A stretch of DNA of 24,578 nucleotides from Entrophospora sp. SA101. Its lineage: Eukaryota; Glomeromycota; Glomeromycetes; Entrophosporales; Entrophosporaceae. Under the pieces are notes generated by a model, which saw only the letters and a program-made list of their open reading frames with translations, had not been told where the DNA came from and searched no databases. Each line of letters starts with the position of its first letter. Position 1 is the stretch's first letter. Below, piece by piece: positions 1 through 11,886 of the stretch. The stretch lies in assembly GCA_958430865.1 (NCBI GenBank), contig CAUDNR010004573.1, positions 12,688 to 37,265 of the forward strand. Direction: 5' to 3'. A program made the translations under genes and the position numbers.

Positions 1-77
1 GTTGTATCGATTATATCATCTGTTATAAGTTCATGGTCATATGCTAGTTGAGTACTTATACAGCAGCTTATTCATTT
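1..77. repeat. Inverted repeat arm, partner at 23776-23852
   Basis: These 77 bases are an exact reverse complement of 23776-23852. The match runs into the window edge, so the true arm may be longer to the left. The last 8 bases (70-77, attcattt) are also the first 8 bases of the 1.9-kb direct repeat. The partner lies just upstream of a candidate start codon at 23865, so this arm may be the edge of an inverted copy of that 5' flank. Confidence 0.95.
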
Positions 78-147
78 GGTATAGTTAATTCAATCTAAAA
101 CATATTTATCATAAGAGTGGATATTAATAAATGTTATTTTAATAAAA

Positions 148-290
148 AAATGAAAATAATCAATGATTAAATGGTCACTCACTATATTGGAATCCACAGG
201 TTGGGGAAGGCTTGTAAATTTTTAATATAATATAGTTGCCAAACCGTCTTCACCTGTCTTTTCAATGTTTGTTAAATGGTTTATGTTATT
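148..290 (-). pseudogene. Kinase-derived remnant with internal deletion (copy A)
   Basis: On the minus strand, 172-222 resembles the C-terminal coding end of the intact kinase at 18390-19806 (KFTSLPQPVDSN here, KFTNLSQPANSN there). The next bases, about 226-290, resemble the glycine-loop exon of the same gene (LTNIEKTGEDGLAT here, LTKIEKIGEGGSAT there). In the intact gene these parts lie about 1 kb apart, so the remnant has lost nearly all of the kinase domain. It cannot encode a functional kinase. Its twin is at 20299-20441. Confidence 0.75.
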
Positions 291-1091
291 CGTGTATTTT
301 TATCAAGAGTTCAGGTGGTAATGATTTTATTTTGCATTTATCCTAATTAAACAAAAATGAAATTTATAAATAACTAGAGTGATGACAGGTGGCAACAACC
401 ACCACCATTCTTATGATAAACACTTACCCATCACTTCTTGTCTCTTTTTGACAAATTTTTTACTCTCAAAGACATTTTTTTATTGTTTTTAAAAAAATAA
501 AGTAAAACAAAAATGTTACAACATACTATTATTATTGACACTTGGTGTTGTACAAAGATTTTTTTTTTGTCGACGTGACCTATTTTTTGGCAGAGCCCAA
601 GATGACAAACGCGGTTTCCTTATTAATACCATATTACTAATATTATCCAATAATATTTCCAGATGAAAAAAATCAAATCACGTTAACAAAAAAAAACCAA
701 TAGGATAAGGATATGTGTACACGTCGATCAAACAACAATCCTTTTCTTCTAAATAATAAAAGTGCCGAAAGACACGAAATTAGAACCAACAAAAAAGAAG
801 AGCAGAAAAAAAAACAAGAAAATATCACCAAGTGTTTTAAGAATTGTGGTGGTGGTTATCGCAACTAGTCGTCACTCTAGTTTAAAAATAATAAAAAATG
901 TCTTTGAGAATAAAAAATTGTCAAAAAGAAAACAAGAAGAGGAAAGAACGAGGATGTGTTTATCATTTGATTGGATGAACAATTTGATTTTAAATCCTAA
1001 ACTCTTTTAAACTTTCATTATCATTAAATTTTTAGTAAAATAATTGAAGAGCAAATAATTTTTTATACTGTATGACTTAAAAGTACAAATA

Positions 1092-1285
1092 CAGTGAACC
1101 TCCCTAAGTGCACCCTCTCTAAATGCACCCTCCCTAAATGCACGCACTATGTATACCCTCCATAAATGCACGGTCCATCTCATCCCAAGCTTATAGAGAG
1201 CTTATAAAATCACCCTCCATAAATGCACGCTCACAAGAAATAGCACTATGTTCCCGAGGGGGGTGCACTTATAGAGGGTTCACTG
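1092..1285. mobile_element. 194-bp MITE, CAGTGAACC ends, TA duplication (copy A)
   Basis: The left end (CAGTGAACCTCCCTAAGTG) and the right end read in reverse (CAGTGAACCCTCTATAAGTG) form imperfect terminal inverted repeats of about 30 bp. TA flanks both sides (1090-1091, 1286-1287). The interior carries several copies of a 15-17 bp motif of the form CCCTCCNTAAATGCAC, possible subterminal binding repeats. It has no coding capacity. TA duplication and CAGT ends suggest mobilisation by a Tc1/mariner- or pogo-type transposase, which is inference. Confidence 0.8.
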
Positions 1286-1813
1286 TATATCTTTTTACAA
1301 AGTAACATTTTGTATATTAATGTTAGCAAATCTTAATTCAAACAATAAACATAACTTTACCAAATTATTAAGATTTGCTCAATGTATATACTGTAAGTCA
1401 ATCAAAATAAAGATTGTTTGAGGTAACACGAATAGTATAATGTCTACAATTCAGGCAATGATAGAAATACGTTTATTAAAATATTTGTTTTTGTTTATTA
1501 TATATATTCTATGGAAAATACAAAAATCCGATCATTTATGGTAAGAAAGACGCAAAATAAAGATGTAAAGATGTAACTTTCAACATTTCAATGATAATCT
1601 CCTTTTGGTTTAATTGACCAGGTATTTATTTCTCTCAAATTCAGCATAATCAATAATCAATAAATTTGATAATGAGACCAACTGTGTGTAATTGTTTCTT
1701 CTGGAGTTTATTCATGGAAATGTATATAATAAATTGGTATCGCGTGAGCTTTCCTTTTTTTTTTCTTTTTTCTTTCAAAGTTTAAAAAAATTTATATTTA
1801 AAAAGGTCAATAA

Positions 1814-1965
1814 AAAAATATTTCAAGGAAAATCCCTAATGAAATAAAAGATTTAAGCGATACCATTCAAAAGGTTGAAGTTGAACCGAACGATACATTA
1901 GTTCCTCCGGCTTTAACTTTATGTATAGAAAAAGATCTAGAATATTATTTCAGTGCCAAAGTCCA
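1814..1965 (+). pseudogene. Truncated coding remnant, unknown family (copy A)
   Basis: After a TAA at 1811-1813 one frame stays open and reads like protein (for example LSDTIQKVEVEPNDT and TLCIEKDLEYYFSAKV). It is cut at 1965, where the direct repeat ends. The copy at 21965 continues in the same frame for about another 30 residues. I do not recognise the family. The abrupt loss of the rest of the exon marks copy A as a broken duplicate. Confidence 0.45.
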
Positions 1966-2282
1966 AAAAATTTTTTTTTTCTTATTTATTACTTTTGAAG
2001 ACAAATAAATTATATGTTTTTAATAAATAATACAACCATTACATGGAAAATGGAAAAAATTTTTATATGAAAACTCTTAAAAATCTACAGGTGCTAAAGA
2101 GTAAACTTTTTTTTTTACTTAAGTAAAGACAAAAAAAAATTGATAATATGTTCTTTGAGATTTGTTTTGTTTGTGGATGTAAAAAAAAATTATGTGGTGG
2201 AACAAAAGTATAGTATATACCACTTTTCATGCAAAGGTACTCGATTAGTTGTTTTGTGTCAAATTTCCCTCATTTTTTACTA

Positions 2283-2539
2283 TGTGAGATGTCCACCAGC
2301 AATATGGGGGTCTGAGAACTCCTGGCCAAAATTGAGTTTTTTGCATAATGTATATCTATATCATAAGGATTATAGTTGGTGAAAAATTTAGAACATGTTT
2401 ACCTAGTACAATAATGAGATACAAGACTTGAAATATTTACTTTACATATCAAAACTATTTGTGTAACCAATTTTGTTTTGATTATAACACAGAACAATTT
2501 AATAGTCTCAGACCCCCTTTTGCTGGTGGACATCCCATG
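2283..2539. mobile_element. 257-bp MITE with GATGTCCACCAGCAA inverted ends
   Basis: The left end (positions 2283-2317, including GATGTCCACCAGCAA and GGGGGTCTGAGA) recurs inverted at 2506-2539. The match is near-perfect over about 30 bp apart from a 1-bp length difference. TA lies at 2281-2282 and at 2540-2541. There is no coding content; an 80-residue open frame over the left half is low-complexity and ignores the element borders. The element sits just upstream of a plausible 3' splice site at 2562-2563. Confidence 0.75.
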
Positions 2540-2563
2540 TATGACACACTCATTTATTTGCAG

Positions 2564-4312
2564 ATCATCAATTAACTGTACTCAATTTGGTACAAACATG
2601 TAATGAAGTGCAAAATAGCCATCTTTTAGCAGAAGGGATGATATGTGGTTCAAGCTTATTAGAAGAAAATCCAGAACTTTATAAGAATATTTGCAAAGAA
2701 AACATTAATTTTTATACCTTTGATGATACTGAATATCAAGTTGAGCTTACATTGGATCAGAAAAACCTCATAAAAGAAATTGTTTTAAATGGCAATTTTA
2801 ATATCAAATTAAATGATCAAAATCACTTGTTACATTTAGCAATGATCAATTTAGCTAAAGATTTTAAAGAGATTTGGGAAATAAAATCATATGACCTACT
2901 GTAAATGAAAATAGCTATGCCCATCAAGTAATCAATAAGATTACGAGTTTCCTTTTTTATGACATCAATAATGTTGAATCAAGATGGTAATTACTACTTG
3001 CAATTTTTAATGTAAATATTGAGAATATTATATATTGTAAGATAGTAAAAGAGGGACTGACCTAGAGTCCAAGCTGAATGCAATTAATCAAAGTAATTTA
3101 CTGTGGTGGTCACGTGATTTGGAAGATAAACCAAATATTTAGACTGCGCGAAGCATGGTAATCGGAGGGAAGTTCCTTGTAGACAAAAGGACATCACAAT
3201 AGAATTCTTAGAACACTTATCTTATCTATAATATTAGCCATATTACTTATTTTATAATCTTATTTATATTTTTATCATTCAGATGATGTAAATATTTGTA
3301 TGAATTAATAATTCAACTTTAGTATATTTTATTGGATGGAATCATGTAAAGGTCATGTTATTTGTATAACTTCAATAGTTATAAATAAGCTTGAAATTGT
3401 CCAGCTTGTAATAATTATGTATATATAATCATGTCCATAATAATAATAATTCACTTCATAATTTATTAAATAAACTTTCTTTGTGAATACCTTTTAATAT
3501 TACATTATTGAATAATGTATCCAAGAGGACATCCTTAGGACTTATAGATGTATATAGAATGTCGTGTGCAGCTGGAGGATAAAACAGAGGAGACCTACCA
3601 GAATTCTTCTGCAATAATAAGGGCAGTTAGTGGCCAACACTAATATTATAAAAGGAAAACTAGCTAGTAAAGTAAAGGAAAGTAAGGTTTTAGAGTTTGC
3701 TATTAACAAAAGCATTAGTAAAGGGCTAGTGTCATAATAGCATTCATAGTGTCAAACTTGGACCGCTTGCTTGCAATATTAACTATATATATACATAATA
3801 TTTTAGGAATGGCTCTCCTTCACAATCAACTCTATATAGAAATCTAGATGATCAAAATTTGATTAGATGTCCTGATGCATTTTATTTTGTGAAAAATTAT
3901 CCGATCAATTATGAGTTTCTATATTCAGAATTTAGTAATGGTCCATGGTCAAACAACTCTAGTCACAAAAGTCATGTTCATGAAGACTTTTTCAGATTAA
4001 ATCAATTTGTTAAGGACTCCTATAAGCTTATTCATTATTTTTTAAAGAACAATAATTTAAAAAGTGGTGAAAAAATTTGGGGAATTAAATATCCATCTGA
4101 TTTAAATGAATCAGCAGAATCTTTAATCCAGCTATGTGGAAAACCGTTATTGCTCAAAAGAAACCATAAATTATATTAACGATCTTAACAATGCAATTCT
4201 TCAAACTCTTCAAACTGTTGTAACTAGACCAACTACACCACCTCAAGCCAAAAGAATAAAACTGGAACCAGATTCTGGTAATAGTGTTTTCACAACAATG
4301 AGTTCACCTTAA
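2564..4312 (+). pseudogene. Spliced gene remnant, unrecognised product, one frameshift
   Basis: Two coding-like blocks join in frame across a GT-AG intron. Block 1 (2564-2900) follows TTTGCAG and lacks a start codon. The intron is 2901-3806 (gtaaat...ttttag). Block 2 starts at 3807 and completes a CTG codon (GACCTACT + G). The joined protein includes EIWEIKSYDLLNGSPSQS, then IRCPDAFYFVKNYP. At about 4129-4135 the frame must shift by +1 (or an unrecognised splice lies here) to continue as YVENRYCSKETINYINDLN and end with KRIKLEPD...TTMSSP and TAA at 4310-4312. About 285 residues are recoverable. I do not recognise the family. The 5' end is missing, so it is probably a pseudogene. Confidence 0.5.
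2901..3806 (+). other. 906-nt intron with LTR-like DNA
   Basis: This intron is about ten times longer than the 63-101 nt introns elsewhere in the window. About 3102-3503 starts TGTGGTGGTCACGTGA, carries TATA-like and AATAAA-like motifs near its right side, and ends TTTTAATATTACA. That is reminiscent of a solo LTR, but I could not find a convincing target-site duplication. The part at 3515-3800 has no readable protein. Confidence 0.3.
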
Positions 4313-4481
4313 TTTTTTATTTATTACCAGCAATAATGTTAATAAAAATTAGTTATTATAAAAGTAATATAAATAAATATAATAAACAGGATTTAATATT
4401 TTAATTTAATATTAAGAAAGTGCATCTAGTTTGTTTTATTACAGCTTCATTAGAATTGTTAGCTGAAATATATAATTTCAA

Positions 4482-4573
4482 CAGATATTTAGACATTTCA
4501 ACTGTCAAAATATACTCATCAAGGCTATTTGGTTTGCTGTAATGTTGAAAATGTCTAAATATCTAAATATCTG
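4482..4573. repeat. 92-bp imperfect hairpin
   Basis: CAGATATTTAGACATTTCAAC at the left pairs with the reverse complement of 4544-4573. The right arm has an extra 9-bp repetition of the ATCTAAAT type. The surrounding 4313-4839 holds no gene. A second small perfect stem is at 4744-4764 (9-bp arms, 3-nt loop). It may be a decayed mini-element. Confidence 0.5.
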
Positions 4574-4839
4574 GGATACTTGTGTTTACATTTAAACTTA
4601 CACTCCTTCCATTCAATTACAAGAACATTTGTCATGATATTAAGAACACAATGACAATATGTCCCATAATAGATTTGATGTAAATGAGTTTCATATATAT
4701 AGTAATAGTACTAGAGAAAAAACAAAAATAACAGATGGGTGATTTTAGTAATCACATTACTAAATTTTGACCCCTGAAATTTTGGTAATACAAATGTTCA
4801 CTTTGTCTGGTTTTGTTGCAGCATGCCCCAATTTATATA

Positions 4840-5449
4840 CAGTGTAGATCATCTATAATCAATTAATTGCTTATACGTAGTAACAATTGGTCAACTTCAA
4901 AATACTAAAACAAAAAATTTTTATATCATTTTAAAAAAATTTAACTGATAAGTTTTATTGTTCATGACTCAAGCTTCAAAACTTATTGGCTGGTTTTTTC
5001 TTAAACTGGAAATTGGCTGAGCCTTAGCATTTTGAGAATTCCGAGTTTTGTTATACACTTAAGAAATTGAGACCAAGTAAATTTCGTGTAACAACTTTTT
5101 TTCATAAAATTTTCTACAACATACATTTGGTTTATTTGATTTATTTTTATTTCCTTTTTTTATTAATAAATAAAAGTTCTTTACAACAAAAAAGTTTAAC
5201 GAACGTATTACATCAAAAGAAAATCATTACCAAATTTGGTCGTGGGATTCAAAATATTGTATATAACACGAAAATTATTTGAGCATAACTTTCAAATTTA
5301 AAAATTTATGAAGGGACAAATTTTTTTTTATAGATTAATAGACTCCTTTTTAAAGCTGAATTGAATGGTGGTGGTTTTTTTAAAATCCAATATGTGGATC
5401 ACATAATATTTCAAAAATTTTAACTTTTGAGTATAGATGATCCGCACTG
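4840..5449. mobile_element. 610-bp TIR element with CAGTG ends and TA duplication
   Basis: The left end CAGTGTAGATCATCTATA and the right end in reverse, CAGTGCGGATCATCTATA, match at 16 of 18 positions. TA flanks both sides (4838-4839, 5450-5451). The interior is AT-rich with no credible coding region; the short open frames inside are low-complexity. The CAGTG start and TA duplication are shared with the elements at 1092 and 11887, suggesting related transposases, although internal sequences differ. Confidence 0.6.
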
Positions 5450-5709
5450 TATTTAACAGAACAAAATTGGAGAAAACAAACAATATCTGAGTTTATTAAG
5501 GGGAGTGCCCAAAATGGCATCATTGCACTCTGATATAAGCTCATAACCCTATGTCGGTATCTCAAAATTTTAAAAATAAATTTTATTGGATCATATTACG
5601 TGTAACGTCGAAGTCTCCCCTAAATTCCTTGTATATAAATATTAAAAAAAAAAAAAAATTTTATTCGAATTATTTTTTCGTTTTATTATATATCATTATT
5701 ATTATTATT

Positions 5710-5940
5710 TCATTTTATTTGTTTATTTTGAATTCAAATTATTCATTTTATTTGTTTATTTGAATTCAAATTATTCATTTTATTATTTTATTCGTATTAT
5801 GCGTATTATTATTATTCATTTATTTGGTTCAAATTATTCATTTTATTCATTTGTTTGTGTATTCGAATTCGAATTATTCGTTTTATTCGTTTATTATTTA
5901 TTATTATTTGTTTATTCAAATAAACTTCGAATATTCAAAT
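5710..5940. repeat. Degenerate AT-rich tandem repeat
   Basis: Imperfect units of roughly 30 bp built from GAATTCAAATTATTCATTTTATTTG and relatives repeat from about 5710 to 5940, after an A-tract and TTATTATTA runs. The longer open frames across it are products of the repeat. The flanks 5452-5709 and 5941-6446 have no recognisable gene. Confidence 0.7.
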
Positions 5941-6446
5941 TTATAAAAAACCTTACGATTCTATAATATCGTGTGACACCAAAGAATATCATTGCTATTT
6001 GGATTTGAAAGTTTGCACCTGGCGCAGCATTTGATGTTAGATGGCGTGCACCATAGTACATTATTATTAATATGTATGTAATCTCGATAAAATACTTGGT
6101 AATATAAATAAATAACTAATTTTTGTTATGGTGATCACTCACCTTTGTTATAATAATAATGGGTGGGAACTATCCATCTATAAATAAATTTTCTAGCATA
6201 TATAGAACACATGACCTCCTCGGTTAATTGTAATTGTCCGTCATTATTATGGTACGATTTTTTTATGTTGATCGTGCTATTCTTGGAATAAGTTTATTAT
6301 GGTATGAATTCAAGATGTCATGATGACGATAATAATCGGGACGATTTTTTTATAATAATAAATAGTAATAGTTAAAATTTTTTAAAAATTAAATATCTTT
6401 TTTCAACTCGTTCTATATACAAATAATACAATTTTTAATTTAAAAC

Positions 6447-8386
<1,940 letters not shown>

Positions 8387-9257
8387 CGTTAATTATTTAT
8401 AAAGTCTATATAATTTATTATTATTTGTAACTAGTTATTATTATACACACACCAATAAGGTTATAAATATTATGTAAATCATGTTACTTTTTGTCCAATC
8501 ATATTTTTAACCAATAAAATATAACGATTTTTACACCCACCAATCAATCGATTATTGTTGAATTTTCTCTTTACCAATTAAGGTTTGGTGATAAATAATA
8601 AATAAAGTGTGCATAATGGATTTTTATATTACATCATATAGACCACATAGACTTAAAATTTTTAGTTATGGAAAATTCCTTGTTTTTTCTTTGTCATCAT
8701 TTCCTGTTAATAAAAATTAGCTATGGTACAATAATATAATTAAAAAATTGAAAATTTCTTTAAATAGAAATTTTATTTCTAAATTTAGAACATAGGGAGA
8801 AACTTTCAATTTTATTTTATGCTGATGCTAAATAAAATTAATATAATGAAAAAAATGTTGTTGTTCTATTATGGTATCTTTGTGTGCATTATGTTATTAC
8901 TTTATTACGTTGTCAATGTTGTTTTTGTTGTTTTTTGCGATATGTTGTTATGTTATTTTGAGAAATTTAAGAAATTAATGTCTTTGAACCCTATTTTTAT
9001 ATTAGGCTATATTAAATACAGATAATTTATATAAATAAAACGCAAAAATAACCCAATCCGAAATTTCAATATTTTCTAATTTTTTTCATTTGCATCACTA
9101 TTTAAAAATCATTATTCCCTCCCCCCCTCTTATTCCTTATTAATCATAAAGAAAAATATTGATTATTTTTATTAAATAGAACGATTATTTTATCATTCAT
9201 TATACATCACACACACACACACACATATACATATATAGAAATAGACGGATAGAAAAA
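8387..9257 (+). other. Intergenic: GAPDH 3' flank and arrestin 5' flank
   Basis: AATAAA-type motifs at about 8513 and 8600 could serve GAPDH 3'-end formation. A 68-codon ATG frame at 8819-9025 is hydrophobic and low-complexity and shows no family traits; I do not call it a gene. A (CA)9 tract lies at 9208-9225, about 30 bp before the arrestin start codon, probably in its 5' leader. Confidence 0.5.
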
Positions 9258-11043
9258 ATGAATAATAGTATAATAGCTATAGATATATTACCATGTAATG
9301 ATGGCAAAGTGATAATGTATGGTGCTCCTGATAAAGACGCAACAGTCAAATTATCTGGTAAATTACGCATCGTCCTTTCAAAACCACTTAAAACAAAATT
9401 CGTCGCAATACAATTGAAGGGAAAATCGGAATTTTCCGACTGGGAGAACCAATACTCTTGCATAAACGTTGCAAAATACGAAAACATAATTCGCGAAAAG
9501 TTTACTTTACCACTTGGTGTAACCGATTTGGATTACGAATTTGAATTACCTGCCAACATTCCTCAAACATATGTCACCCCTTTTGGTCTAATAAAATATA
9601 AATTGGTTGCAACAGTTCAGCCAGCTTCGCTCTTAACAAAATATGGAAGAGTCGAAAAACCAATCACTTTTCACCGACATTATTTACCCTGCAAAAGAGA
9701 TCTGTTGCCCGCTCCTCCCACAAAAGTCTATAAAGGTCAACGGAAAGATATTCTAAAATATGAGTTGGATGTGCCTACTATCACGTGCATTGATGACAAA
9801 TCAATACTGGTTAGACTCAGATTATTGCCTTTAACAGATCAAGGAAAGATTGAAAAAGTTTCTTTTGATATGATACAATCTGAAAAATATAGGTATGTTT
9901 TATCATCATTATCATCATCATTATTATAATCATAATAATGATAAATTAATCATAAAACATAATCATTTATATTATAGAATTCATCCAACTAACCAAGATC
10001 TTCGAGATTTTGCTATTGATGGCGCTCAACTTGTTGGTAATGTTCAATTAAGCGGCTCATCATCTTTAAAGCGTGTGAGATCTCATCCGATAAAACCAAC
10101 CACATTGAATATCCACCACGATGATGATTGTTGGAATTCTCCTTTAACTTGCAACTTGCCATTCACTAGTCATGCTATTTCTGATTCTGACTCAAGCAAA
10201 AAAACAAAATTAAAGGCTTCAATAAAAAGTCCATTGATACGTGTTAGGCATAAATTAAAAATCACATTGAAATTCCAAGATCAAAATGAAAAAAGATTAG
10301 AATTGACTTTTCCTATTACTATTACCACTGTACCTGAAAAAAATGATTTCGATGGTGGTTTACCTTCATACGATGATGTTATTGGAATCGTTAATAACAA
10401 TAATAATAATCAAATATTAACTGATGATAATGACGATGAACTTTCTTCCAATAATAATACAAGACCTGTAACACCAACAAATGATGATTTCAATTCTTCT
10501 CCATATCCACCAGCATTGTCACCACCATCATCAACAACATCATCATCGCCATCATCATCACCACCATCTCCTTCCTCATCATCATCACAATTAATTCCAA
10601 ATGATGAGAGATATCATAAACTTCGACAAAAGAAAAGCCAAAATTCGTTGGCACAATCTTTAGGCAAGTTATTGTTAAGGTCTGATAGTAAATCTAAATC
10701 CAAATCTAAATCATCAACACCAAGTATATCAGCTTCAACATCTCCAAAAACATATTCACTCACCTCTTCCTCTTCCTCAGACTCAACATCATCATTAGCA
10801 TCATTAGCAACAACCGATCAGTCTAATAATTTATCATTAGCGGATCGTCGTTTTCGTTCGACTGAAAATTTAAATTCATCATCATCAAATCATAATCATG
10901 AATACAGTTGGTTTATAAATAGATCAAGTGATAACGATGATGATAATCCAGAAATTCGTTCAGCTCCTTCAAGTCCACTTCAAAGTAAATTTCACGGTAT
11001 TGAATTCAATATTTCATTACCAAGCCCTACTTTGGGATTTTAA
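9258..11043 (+). CDS. Alpha-arrestin-like protein
   Basis: Exons 9258-9892 and 9978-11043 with one 85-nt GT-AG intron (gtatgt...attatag) splice to 1701 nt, 566 aa. The N-terminal half has arrestin features: an arrestin-N strand pattern (about 15-155) with FVAIQLKGKSEF, LPLGVTDLDYEFELP and GLIKYKLVATVQ, then an arrestin-C domain (about 160-330) with YELDVPTITCIDDKS and LRLLPL. LPSYDDV lies at about 339-345, close to the PPxY sites by which family members bind Rsp5/Nedd4 ubiquitin ligases. The rest is disordered: Asn runs, Ser/Pro runs (about 380-410), a KSKSKSKS basic stretch and scattered SP sites. In fungi such proteins direct ubiquitin-dependent endocytosis of plasma-membrane transporters; that role is inferred. 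The ATG at 9258 is the first in frame and begins the conserved region. Confidence 0.85.
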
Positions 11044-11133
11044 AAAAATGTATCATTGATTTTGTTTATATAATTTTTTAAAGTCCGCTGAGCGGTGTCA
11101 TACTTTTTCAATGTATACAACAAAAACATTACC

Positions 11134-11250
11134 ATCTTTGCATCTCTGCATCATTATATTTGCATATTTGCATCATTATATTTGCATATTTGCATCATTA
11201 TATTTGCATCTTTGCATCATTACATTTGCATCTTTGCATCATTACATCAT
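11134..11250. repeat. 22-bp tandem repeat in arrestin 3' flank
   Basis: About four to five units of TTTGCATATTTGCATCATTA plus two bases, with A/C variation between units, lie about 100 bp after the arrestin stop codon. Each unit holds two TTTGCAT words. They may be transcribed in the 3' UTR. Confidence 0.85.
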
Positions 11251-11284
11251 TAGATTAATTCAATTTATTGATTATAGATTATAA

Positions 11285-11380
11285 ATTCATTCATTCATTT
11301 ATATTCAACATCATTCATTAATCAATTCATTCACTCATTCACTCATTCACTCATTCACTCATACACTCATTTATATTCAT
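11285..11380. repeat. ATTC/ACTC tetranucleotide repeat
   Basis: Runs of ATTC and ACTC tetranucleotides with interruptions (tcattcactcattcactc type). The stretch 11381-11886 that follows is AT-rich with AATAAA-like motifs near 11490-11520. I see no gene there; the minus-strand open frame at 11665-11889 has no recognisable protein and runs into the MITE. Confidence 0.75.
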
Positions 11381-11886
11381 TCATTTGTATTCAAATGTAA
11401 TTATACATATAATTTCACTTATTCATTCATTTCAATGTATTTAATTAACAAAACTTTTTTTTATTTTCAGTATATCTCATTTTTTGTAATAAATAAACCT
11501 AGAAAATAGAAAAAATAAAATAAAATAATCTTAGCATATAAACTTATCAACTGATTGGTTCGTTGTTAAATCTTGTTGTTTTTGTTTTGATTTATTTTCT
11601 GACTTAAAATTATCTCACTAAATCCATCTTGGATTTCATCTCCAATGCTTGCCTTCATTTCTGTTTACTCTGCTGGTAGATTTATTACAACTACAAAATT
11701 ACCATATGGAAATTTTTCCATAACAATTTCTCCTTCAGCAAATTTTTCTTTATAATTTTCGCCTACATAAATACCTTCCTTATCTTCATAGTCGAAATTA
11801 AATTCAATATAAATTATTATGATAAATTCTTCACTTTGCAAAATAAAAAAAATGTCAGACAAAATTAATAAGTACCGATCCAGATA

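Larger units (their letters stand above)
70..1965 (+). repeat. 1.9-kb direct repeat, copy A
   Basis: This 1896-bp block matches 20221-22116 at a constant offset of 20151 with no indels seen. By eye I find only two substitutions: G906 versus T21057 and C1147 versus A21298. It contains a kinase-derived remnant, a 194-bp MITE and the start of a coding remnant. At 1966 the two copies diverge abruptly: copy A runs into an A/T homopolymer stretch while copy B continues in an open reading frame. Between about 300 and 1090 I see only AT-rich non-coding DNA. Confidence 0.95.

Noticed and set aside
762..1010. Lysine-rich 82-codon open frame in repeat copy A
   Set aside because: It lacks an ATG at its start, is low-complexity, and the otherwise identical copy B has an in-frame TAG caused by T21057.
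1092..1285. CRISPR-like or regulatory reading of the CCCTCCATAAATGCAC repeats
   Set aside because: The repeats are unevenly spaced and lie inside a TIR element with TA duplication; MITE subterminal repeats explain them better.
2140..2382. 80-codon frame on plus
   Set aside because: It runs into the left end of the 257-bp MITE and has no recognisable protein features.
3102..3503. Firm call of a solo LTR
   Set aside because: Sequence style fits, but I could not find matching target-site duplications or a second copy in the window; kept only as a low-confidence note.
5551..5966. Two Phe/Tyr-rich open frames
   Set aside because: They are products of the degenerate ATT-rich tandem repeat.
8819..9025. 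68-codon hydrophobic frame with ATG
   Set aside because: Low-complexity in AT-rich intergenic DNA, no family traits and no splice or context support, though a small membrane protein cannot be excluded.
9200..9487. Minus-strand frame over the arrestin start
   Set aside because: Shadow of the arrestin coding strand; its start end is the CA repeat.
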